NCBI GenBank assembly: GCA_949747725.1 | Contig: CATKFJ010000016.1 | Coordinates: 1-11,314 of the forward strand | Length of the DNA stretch: 11,314 nt | Source: an uncultured bacterium | GTDB lineage: Bacteria; Bacillota; Clostridia; Christensenellales; Pumilibacteraceae | Reading direction: 5' to 3' | Part shown: one piece after another, positions 6,610 to 11,314 of the stretch | Position numbering within the stretch: the first letter of the stretch is position 1 | How the letters are laid out: each line of letters opens with the position of its first letter | The notes under the pieces: generated by a model | The model's input: the letters and a program-made list of their open reading frames with translations, nothing else | Told to the model about the DNA's origin: nothing | The model's database searches: none | Made by a program: the position numbers and the translations under genes

Positions 6610-7958
6610 TCGGGATAATTTCCGGTAAAGCACGCATCGCAATACCTATCGGGCTTAAGTCCTACGCGCTCGAACGCCGACATAGGCAAGTATCCGAGCG
6701 AGTCCGCTCCGATAGATTTACGAATACCATCTATATCCATACGCACCGCGGCGAGCTGCTGTCTGTCCGGAATATCCGAGCCGTACGGACACGAATACAT
6801 AAACGGCGGCGACGCGATACGCATATGCACTTTGCGCGCTCCCCCGTCTTTTATGAGCTTGATCAGGTTAGCCGAGGTCGTACCGCGAACGATCGAATCG
6901 TCCACAAGCACAACGTCCTTGCCCTCGATCGCGCCGCGCAACGCATTGAGCTTAATAGATACCGCCTCGCGCCGTATCTCGTCCGTGCCTTTAATGAACG
7001 TTCTCCCGACGTAGGAATTTTTTACAAGCCCCTCGGCATACTGAATACCGCTCTCGTACGCATACCCGAGCGCGAAATGCAGTCCCGAACTCGGCACGCC
7101 CACTACAACATCCGCGTCGACCGGGCATGCTTTGTACAGCTCTTTACCGATATTGATCCGCGCCTGATACACGCTGTTGCCGTCAATAAACGAATCGGGT
7201 CGAGCAAAATACACAAACTCGAAAATACACTGCGCCGGCTTGACCTTGCCCACGCCATCGTCGTAGTGCGTAACGCCGTTATCGTCGATCTTAATAGTTT
7301 CGCCGGGTCTGACGTCGCACAGCGTTTGCGCATGTATAACGTCGAACGCCGCGGTCTCGGACGCAAAAAAGTACGTATTGCCGCGTTTGCCGAGCGATAA
7401 CGGTTTGAACCCGTACGGATCGCGTACCGCAATGAGTTTCTTGGGCGACATTACTATTATCGAAAATGCGCCCTTAAGCCGCTTGGCAACCGTCATAACC
7501 GCCTCTTCGGCGCTGTGCGTCTGTGTACGCGCAACGGCTATCATGTTCATCACCATTTCCGCATGGCTCGACGATTGGAATATCGCGCCGCGATGCTCAA
7601 GCTCGGACCTAAGCTCGGAATAGTTGGTTATCATGCCGTTCATGGCGATCGTCATGGATCCCTTGCAATAGCGCGACACTATGGGCTGTACCCCGTCGTT
7701 ATCGTCGCCTGTATAGCCGTAAAGCACATGCCCCACTCCGATCTTGCCGGTGAGCGTGCCGAGATTATCCTTTGTGAATACCTCGTTGACAAGCCCTTTG
7801 CCCTTGACCGTGTGCAGACTGACATAATCGTTGGTTACAATGCCGCAGCTCTCCTGTCCGCGGTGCTGTAACGTATAAAGTCCGTGATAGAGATCGATCG
7901 CAACGTTGCCGCCGTCAAAATCGTACGCGCCCATTACGCCGCATTCTTCATGTAACAT
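6597..7958 (-). CDS. purF: Amidophosphoribosyltransferase (glutamine PRPP amidotransferase)
   Basis: PurF catalyses the first committed step of purine synthesis in the cytoplasm, making phosphoribosylamine from PRPP and ammonia taken from glutamine. The 453 residues hold an Ntn-type glutaminase (about 6-235) and a phosphoribosyltransferase domain. Visible motifs are nucleophile Cys6 after a five-residue propeptide, QHRGQE (31-36), Asn107-Gly108 of the oxyanion hole, EFVYFARPDS (247-256), YVGRTFI (316-322) and the PRPP loop VVLVDDSIVRGTTS (349-362). Cys244, Cys390, Cys440 and Cys443 match the four 4Fe-4S ligands of the Bacillus enzyme. Oddly, the residues aligned with the glutamine-binding Arg and Asp of the E. 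coli enzyme are Leu79 and His132. I chose the ATG at 7958 because AGAGAGG lies 5 bases upstream and the propeptide length fits. The GTG at 7988 would add ten residues and overlaps the operator-like site. The C-terminus is short, ending in the palindrome. The gene has its own promoter. Confidence 0.96.
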   Translation of the reverse strand: MLHEECGVMGAYDFDGGNVAIDLYHGLYTLQHRGQESCGIVTNDYVSLHTVKGKGLVNEVFTKDNLGTLTGKIGVGHVLYGYTGDDNDGVQPIVSRYCKGSMTIAMNGMITNYSELRSELEHRGAIFQSSSHAEMVMNMIAVARTQTHSAEEAVMTVAKRLKGAFSIIVMSPKKLIAVRDPYGFKPLSLGKRGNTYFFASETAAFDVIHAQTLCDVRPGETIKIDDNGVTHYDDGVGKVKPAQCIFEFVYFARPDSFIDGNSVYQARINIGKELYKACPVDADVVVGVPSSGLHFALGYAYESGIQYAEGLVKNSYVGRTFIKGTDEIRREAVSIKLNALRGAIEGKDVVLVDDSIVRGTTSANLIKLIKDGGARKVHMRIASPPFMYSCPYGSDIPDRQQLAAVRMDIDGIRKSIGADSLGYLPMSAFERVGLKPDRYCDACFTGNYPDLLL

Positions 7959-7963
7959 ACTAA

Positions 7964-7970
7964 CCTCTCT
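7964..7970 (-). promoter_or_regulatory. Ribosome binding site of purF
   Basis: AGAGAGG on the minus strand lies 5 bases before the ATG at 7958. It selects that ATG over the in-frame GTG at 7988, whose upstream sequence shows no comparable site. Confidence 0.75.
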
Positions 7971-7976
7971 TGTTTG

Positions 7977-7997
7977 CCGTGTGAACACGGTCCGTGT
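7977..7997 (-). promoter_or_regulatory. Triple half-site at the purF transcription start (operator or leader hairpins)
   Basis: On the minus strand ACACGG, CCGTGT and ACACGG follow each other, separated by 1 and 2 bases. The first pair is a perfect 13-nt palindrome centred on 7991, about where transcription should start. The middle copy can pair with either neighbour. It does not look like the Bacillus PurBox (CCGAAC core). It could bind a repressor or form alternative 5' hairpins. Confidence 0.5.
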
Positions 7998-7999
7998 CT

Positions 8000-8028
8000 A
8001 TAATACCACATATACGCGATTTTTGCAA
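8000..8028 (-). promoter_or_regulatory. Sigma-A/sigma-70 promoter of purF
   Basis: The minus strand reads TTGCAA (8028-8023), a 17-base spacer, then TATTAT (8005-8000). TG one base before the -10 gives it an extended form. The match is 4/6 and 5/6 to consensus at ideal spacing. The predicted start is near 7993, giving a leader of about 35 bases to the ATG, too short for a purine riboswitch. Confidence 0.75.
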
Positions 8029-8101
8029 GAAAATTAAGGCGTACTTCTATTCCGATATAAACGGCAAGATATTTCAAGCGTTTTTCCATCTCGAGGAATC
8101 T

Positions 8102-8210
8102 ATAGGATAATTCGGAATTCGGAAAGCGGAATTCGGAATTGTTGACCGCTTCGCGGTGAGTAAGATTTCTCCGCTCCGTTCGCTTACGCTCACTTCGGTC
8201 AAAAGGACAA
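8102..8210. repeat. Dispersed repeat E, copy 2, with hairpin
   Basis: Tandem AATTCGG units (8109-8140) lead into an imperfect hairpin at 8142-8202. There TTGACCG pairs with CGGTCAA, GTGAG with CTCAC and TAAG with CTTA. The central TTTCTCCGCTCCG, TACGCTCACTTCGGTC and GGACAA match copy 1 at 6161-6244. No gene was seen here. Confidence 0.65.
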
Positions 8211-8222
8211 GCCTACACAGAA

Positions 8223-8253
8223 AGTCATCCCGAGCGCAGTCGAGGGATCTATA
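8223..8253. repeat. Short dispersed repeat of the GTCATCCCGAG family, full copy
   Basis: GTCATCCCGAGCGCAGTCG followed by AGGGATCTAT. Its accidental translation resembles the SSRAQSRDL peptides known from spurious protein predictions in many bacterial genomes. It lies between repeat E and the palindromic cluster. A shortened relative is at 6366-6386. Confidence 0.6.
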
Positions 8254-8260
8254 CCTTATT

Positions 8261-8299
8261 CTTTGTCATTCTGAGCGTTTTTTGCCTCCCGAAGAATCT
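8261..8299 (+). repeat. Dispersed repeat H, copy 1
   Basis: CTTTGTCATTCTGAGCG, a T-run, GCC and TCCCGAAGAATCT. The same unit recurs directly at 8365-8404 and inverted at 8316-8357. Its accidental translation (CHSERFLPPEESL) is of the HSER-type seen in spurious ORFs of dispersed repeats, so it should not be called a gene. Confidence 0.75.
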
Positions 8300-8315
8300 C
8301 TGCCTTATTACGGTT

Positions 8316-8357
8316 GGGATTCTTCACGACGGCGCATGCGCCTGTTCAGAATGACAA
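8316..8357 (-). repeat. Dispersed repeat H, inverted copy
   Basis: GATTCTTC (8318-8325) and TCAGAATGACAAG (8346-8358) are the complements of the two ends of copy 1, so 8264-8357 can form a long interrupted hairpin. The middle differs and includes the perfect 12-bp palindrome GGCGCATGCGCC at 8331-8342. Confidence 0.65.
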
Positions 8358-8364
8358 GTATTTT

Positions 8365-8404
8365 CTTTGTCATTCCGAGCGTTTTTTGCCCTCCCGAAGA
8401 ATCT
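8365..8404 (+). repeat. Dispersed repeat H, copy 2
   Basis: CTTTGTCATTCCGAGCG followed by a T-run, GCCC and TCCCGAAGAATCT. It differs from copy 1 by one substitution and one extra C. AATTCCGAATTAA follows at once, then copy C of the 3'-end repeat. Confidence 0.75.
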
Positions 8405-8420
8405 TTAATTCCGAATTAAA

Positions 8421-8542
8421 AAAGCGGCGTCAGATAAATTTCCAACGCCACTTATTTATTCGGGTGTTACCTACAACAAATCACTTATGCCCATACACGG
8501 CGCTAAAGTTTTCTTGCTTACTTCTTTTACAAAAGAAGTAAG
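8421..8542 (-). repeat. 3'-end-associated repeat, copy C, fused to rplQ
   Basis: This 122-bp copy starts AAAGCGGCGTCAGATAAATT, continues through ATTCGGGTGTTACCTACAAC and CGGCGCTAAAGTTTTCTTG, and ends in the 26-nt palindrome at 8517-8542. That palindrome has a 12-bp stem (CTTACTTCTTTT) around AC. It aligns with copy A end to end but is more diverged in the middle. The palindrome abuts the rplQ TAA at 8543-8545 with no gap, so it would be the first structure in the 3' UTR of the ribosomal operon. No T-run follows. Confidence 0.85.
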
Positions 8543-9052
8543 TTATACTAACTCGATAAGCGCCTCTTCGGCAGCATCGCCGCGGCGTGCGCCAAGCTTA
8601 AGCACGCGCGTATAACCGCCTGCCGAGTTATTGTCGCGATTGCGCTGAGAATACCGAATAGCATACACGTTGAATATTTTCTCGATCAACGGGTGCTGAA
8701 TATCCTTAGTACGCTCGCGGAACGCGACCGCGGTCTCGTCCTTTTTGCGCACTTCGGGCGGATCGTAAACCATAGCCATGATCTTACGCCGCGCCGCAAG
8801 CCGTTTTTCGCCGTCGACGATCGTTTCCACATCGATGGGCTTTCCCTTTTTATCGACGCCCTTCTTGACGACCTTTTTAACGTCAAGCACGGTATCGACA
8901 GCGAGCTGGATTATTTTATCTGCAAGGCGCGAAACCTCTTTGGCGCGCGCATACGTCGTTGTGATCTTCTCGTTCCACAGCAGCGCCGTAACTTGATTAC
9001 GCAGCAACGCTTCGCGCTGATCGGTGGGAAGTGAAAGTTTTCTCTGTTCCAT
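8543..9052 (-). CDS. rplQ: 50S ribosomal protein bL17, extended form
   Basis: bL17 sits near the exit side of the large subunit. The N-terminal signature is degenerate at the very start (MEQRKLSLPTDQREALLRN, normally with YRKLGR), but INERIVTT-like NEKITTTYARAKEVSRLADKII (residues 28-49) and the C-terminal GGYTRVLKLGARRGDAAEEAL (145-165) are typical. At 169 residues it is about 40-50 longer than the usual 113-130. The extra sequence is a Lys/Asp-rich stretch near residues 52-86 and a charged stretch near 98-118. The ATG at 9052 is preceded by AGGAG with a 12-base spacing, which is rather long. It follows rpoA by 33 bases and is the last gene of the operon. The stop codon abuts a palindromic repeat. 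Confidence 0.96.
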   Translation of the reverse strand: MEQRKLSLPTDQREALLRNQVTALLWNEKITTTYARAKEVSRLADKIIQLAVDTVLDVKKVVKKGVDKKGKPIDVETIVDGEKRLAARRKIMAMVYDPPEVRKKDETAVAFRERTKDIQHPLIEKIFNVYAIRYSQRNRDNNSAGGYTRVLKLGARRGDAAEEALIELV

Positions 9053-9085
9053 AATACTTATGTTCTCCTATCACGAATGTATGAA

Positions 9086-10039
9086 TTAGTCTTCGGCGGC
9101 CTTAAGGTCCAAACCGAACCCACGCAGCTTGGCAATAACTTCATCAAGCGATTTTCTGCCGAGGTTACGCACTTTGAGCATGTCCTCTTCGGTCTTGCGC
9201 GTAAGATCCGCAACGGTATGGATGCCGGCGCGTTTCAAGCAGTTGTAACTGCGCACGGAAAGATCCATTTCCTCGATGTTCATTTCCAAAACCTTGGCTT
9301 GACGGTCTTCCGAGCGCGATACAAGAATATCCATGCCGGAAATCGTCTCGGACAACGCAACAAACAGCTTTACATGGTCCTCGAGCGCTTTAGCCGCAAG
9401 ACTGAGCACGTCTTTGGCAGAAAGCGAACCGTCGGTCTTAACGTTTATCGTGAGCTTGTCAAAGTCCATAGACTGCCCGACGCGCGTCGGTTCTACCGAG
9501 TATGACGCAAACTTGACAGGCGTGAATATCGCGTCGATGGGGATATATCCGATCGGACGTGACGGGTCTTTAAGCTCGTCGGCAACGACATAACCTCTGC
9601 CCTTTCCTACGTACAACGTCATATCGAGCTTAGCGCCCTCGTCAAGCGTGCACAAATACAGATCGGGATTGAGCACTTCGATTTCGGGATCTTCGTCTAT
9701 ATCCGCCGCGGTAACTATTCCCGCCGTCGTTTTCTGAATATGCAATTCTTTAACGAGCGCTTTGTCTGTATAGTTCGCCTTGAGATTGAGCGATTTAAGA
9801 TTGAGGATTATTTCCGCAACATCTTCCTTAACGCCCTTGACGGTCGAGAACTCGTGGTCTACGCCTCCGATCATGACACCGATGACCGCCGCGCCGGGAA
9901 GATTGGACAACAATACGCGCCTTAACGCATTACCGAGCGTGTGACCGTAGCCACGGTCAAGCGGCTCTACTACGAACTTACCCGTACGGTACCCCTCGGT
10001 TTCCTCCATCGTAATTCTCGGCATTTCGATTTCCATCAT
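9086..10039 (-). CDS. rpoA: DNA-directed RNA polymerase subunit alpha
   Basis: The alpha subunit dimerises and nucleates assembly of RNA polymerase by holding beta and beta'. Its C-terminal domain contacts UP elements and activators. The 317 residues are normal for the family. The N-terminal domain (about 1-230) shows VVEPLDRGYGHTLGNALRR (22-40) and LLSNLPGAAV. The C-terminal domain (about 250-310) shows the helix-hairpin-helix region around VRSYNCLKRAGIHTVADL and LGRKSLDEVIAKL. A variable acidic linker joins them. The first ATG at 10039 is 9 bases from AAGGAG, and the second Met follows immediately. It starts 16 bases after the rpsD stop, which has tandem TAATAA. Confidence 0.98.
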   Translation of the reverse strand: MMEIEMPRITMEETEGYRTGKFVVEPLDRGYGHTLGNALRRVLLSNLPGAAVIGVMIGGVDHEFSTVKGVKEDVAEIILNLKSLNLKANYTDKALVKELHIQKTTAGIVTAADIDEDPEIEVLNPDLYLCTLDEGAKLDMTLYVGKGRGYVVADELKDPSRPIGYIPIDAIFTPVKFASYSVEPTRVGQSMDFDKLTINVKTDGSLSAKDVLSLAAKALEDHVKLFVALSETISGMDILVSRSEDRQAKVLEMNIEEMDLSVRSYNCLKRAGIHTVADLTRKTEEDMLKVRNLGRKSLDEVIAKLRGFGLDLKAAED

Positions 10040-10055
10040 GGCTGATTACTCCTTA

Positions 10056-10676
10056 TTACTTGGAATACAACTCGACTATGAGCTGCTCGTTGATATTGAG
10101 ATCGATATCGTCGCGCTTGGGATTGTCAACGATCTTGCCGATAAAGTTCTCGGTGTCGAACGTGACCCACTTGGGCATTGTTATCTTAGCGCCACGCAAT
10201 TCTTTAAACAACGCGTTGTCGCGGCTGGTTTCTCTTATTGAAATCTCGTCGCCGAGCTTTACTTGGTATGACGGAATGTCTACGCGTTTGCCGTTGACAA
10301 GGATGTGACCGTGATTGACGATCTGGCGCGACATCTTGCGCGACGCGCCGATACCCATACGGTACACAACGTTATCCAAACGCTTTTCGAGCATGGCGAG
10401 CATGTTCTCGCCGGTAACGCCCTTATGCGCTTCCGCTTTTTCATAATAATCTCTGAACTGTTTTTCGAGCACGCCGTATGCGCGTTTGACCTTCTGTTTC
10501 TCACGCAACTGCATATTGTACTCACTGTTCTTACGCCGTGCCTGCGCGTGCGCTCCGGGCGGAACGGGTCTGCGCTCCATAGCGCATTTCTTGGATACGC
10601 AACGGTCGCCTTTCAAGAACAATTTTTGTCCTTCTCTGCGGCACTGTCTGCAATCTGCACAAATATTTCTTGCCAT
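10056..10676 (-). CDS. rpsD: 30S ribosomal protein uS4, zinc-binding form
   Basis: uS4 is a primary binder of 16S rRNA that starts assembly of the 30S body, helps form the mRNA entry tunnel, and in some bacteria represses its own operon. The 206 residues are typical. Cys9, Cys12, Cys26 and Cys31 (CxxC-x13-C-x4-C) match the zinc site of the Thermus protein, so this is the C+ form. Bacillus has a C- form. The S4 RNA-binding domain starts near RLDNVVYRMGI (99-109) and includes VNHGHILVNGKRVDIPSY. The ATG at 10676 is 11 bases from GGAGAG, which overlaps the rpsK stop codon, suggesting coupled translation. Its place between rpsK and rpoA is usual for Clostridia but not for Bacillus. Confidence 0.98.
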   Translation of the reverse strand: MARNICADCRQCRREGQKLFLKGDRCVSKKCAMERRPVPPGAHAQARRKNSEYNMQLREKQKVKRAYGVLEKQFRDYYEKAEAHKGVTGENMLAMLEKRLDNVVYRMGIGASRKMSRQIVNHGHILVNGKRVDIPSYQVKLGDEISIRETSRDNALFKELRGAKITMPKWVTFDTENFIGKIVDNPKRDDIDLNINEQLIVELYSK

Positions 10677-10693
10677 AATCTATGCCACTCTCC

Positions 10694-11083
10694 TTAAACT
10701 CTTCTACGTTTGGGCGGTCTGCACCCGTTGTGCGGAATAGGCGAAACGTCGTTTATCTCAGTCACTTGCAATCCCACTACTTCCATAGCGCGGATAGCCG
10801 ATTCTCTGCCGGAACCGGGACCTTTAACGAACACCTTGACCGAACGCAGTCCGTGCTCCATGGCACGACGCGCGGCTTCTTCCGCAGCCATCTGCGCCGC
10901 GTACGGCGTGGATTTACGCGAACCGCGGAACTTAAGCGCGCCCGCCGAGCATGCCGCAATGGCATTGCCCTGCTCGTCCGTGACCGTAACGATCGTGTTG
11001 TTGAACGACGCGTGGATATGGACGCAACCTTTATCGATATTTTTTGTGACCTTCTTTTTGGTCGTTGTCTTCTTGACTGCCAT
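10694..11083 (-). CDS. rpsK: 30S ribosomal protein uS11
   Basis: uS11 lies on the 30S platform and helps shape the mRNA exit and E site region. The 129 residues match the family length. The Lys/Thr-rich N-terminal tail (1-17) leads into [16 protein letters not shown] (21-36). [18 protein letters not shown] (54-71), [14 protein letters not shown] (86-99) and the C-terminal [21 protein letters not shown] end are all present. The start at 11083 is 9 bases from AAGGAG, which lies within the end of rpsM. Only 3 bases separate it from the rpsM stop, so translation is probably coupled. Confidence 0.98.
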   Translation of the reverse strand: MAVKKTTTKKKVTKNIDKGCVHIHASFNNTIVTVTDEQGNAIAACSAGALKFRGSRKSTPYAAQMAAEEAARRAMEHGLRSVKVFVKGPGSGRESAIRAMEVVGLQVTEINDVSPIPHNGCRPPKRRRV

Positions 11084-11086
11084 GGC

Positions 11087-11314
11087 TTAACGCTCCTTCT
11101 TCTTGCTACGCGAAACGGTGAGCTTCGGACCCTTACGGGTACGCGCGTTCTGTTTGGTGTTCTGACCGCGAACGGGCAGGTTTTTACGATGCCGTACGCC
11201 GCGATAGCAGCCTATATCCTTAAGGCGTTTGAGGTTAAGTTCGACTTCGCGGTGAAGGTCGCCTTCCGTCTTGATATTTTTATCGATATAAGTACGGAGC
11301 GCGTTCTCCTGATC
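11087..11314 (-). CDS. rpsM: 30S ribosomal protein uS13, C-terminal part (gene runs off the right edge)
   Basis: Seventy-five C-terminal residues are visible, ending in TAA at 11087-11089. The start lies beyond the window, and the frame begins exactly at base 11314. uS13 is in the 30S head, contacts uS19 and bridges to the 50S subunit and P-site tRNA. The family core is present: [39 protein letters not shown], then [17 protein letters not shown] and a basic tail ending SRSKKKER. It is the most upstream visible gene of the ribosomal operon. Confidence 0.97.
   Translation of the reverse strand, partial: DQENALRTYIDKNIKTEGDLHREVELNLKRLKDIGCYRGVRHRKNLPVRGQNTKQNARTRKGPKLTVSRSKKKER

Noticed and set aside
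6825..7400. Plus-strand frame of 191 residues opposite purF
   Set aside because: purF is certain on the minus strand. This frame has no recognisable motif or ribosome binding site.
7986..7988. GTG at 7988 as start of purF
   Set aside because: It would add ten residues before the propeptide and lies only about 5 bases after the predicted transcription start, inside the half-site block. The ATG at 7958 has a clear AGAGAGG.
8156..8419. Plus-strand frame of 87 residues containing SSRAQSRDL and CHSERFLPPEESL
   Set aside because: It is an accidental translation of short dispersed repeats. Such peptides recur in many genomes as false predictions.
8517..8542. Palindrome after rplQ as a classical rho-independent terminator
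   Set aside because: The stem is AT-rich and no T-run follows on the transcribed strand (CAAGAAAACTTTAG). I list it as part of the repeat instead.

Overview
The window comes from a bacterium using the standard bacterial code, most likely a Bacillota/Clostridia-type organism. Three things point there. The ribosomal order is rpsM-rpsK-rpsD-rpoA-rplQ, with rpsD inside the cluster. PurF is of the Bacillus type: a short propeptide before the catalytic cysteine and four cysteines placed as in the iron-sulfur form. The gaps carry dispersed repeats of the kind common in gut Clostridia genomes. A finer placement (for example Christensenellales) would be a guess.

Layout, left to right. (1) Bases 2-5299 (+) hold the 3' part of one very large gene, with 1,765 residues visible and the 5' end outside the window. 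It encodes an acidic, beta-rich, internally repetitive protein, probably extracytoplasmic, of unknown function. (2) A strong bidirectional terminator (5318-5356) separates it from a convergent gene (6137-5382, -) for a two-helix membrane protein of unknown function. (3) Bases 6138-6596 contain no gene and are filled with repeats. (4) purF (7958-6597, -) encodes amidophosphoribosyltransferase and has its own well-formed promoter plus an operator-like site. (5) Bases 7959-8542 hold that promoter and a second repeat cluster. (6) From 8543 to the right edge, all on the minus strand, lies the tail of the main ribosomal-protein/RNA polymerase operon: rpsM (partial), rpsK, rpsD, rpoA and rplQ, with gaps of 3 to 33 bases.

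The ribosomal genes supply 30S head and body proteins (uS13, uS11, uS4), the alpha subunit that nucleates RNA polymerase assembly, and 50S protein bL17. purF makes the first committed step of purine synthesis and is a separate transcription unit. The two left-hand genes are unrelated to these and share only the terminator between their 3' ends.

The most interesting signals are four. A roughly 120-bp repeat ends in a 26-nt palindrome that is fused to the stop codons of both purF and rplQ, always in the same orientation. PurF has lost two residues that hold glutamine in characterised relatives. The purF promoter carries a triple half-site at the expected transcription start. The giant repetitive protein has no recognised family. 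I saw no CRISPR array, tRNA, rRNA, transposase or phage gene, and no clear evidence of a new multi-gene system.
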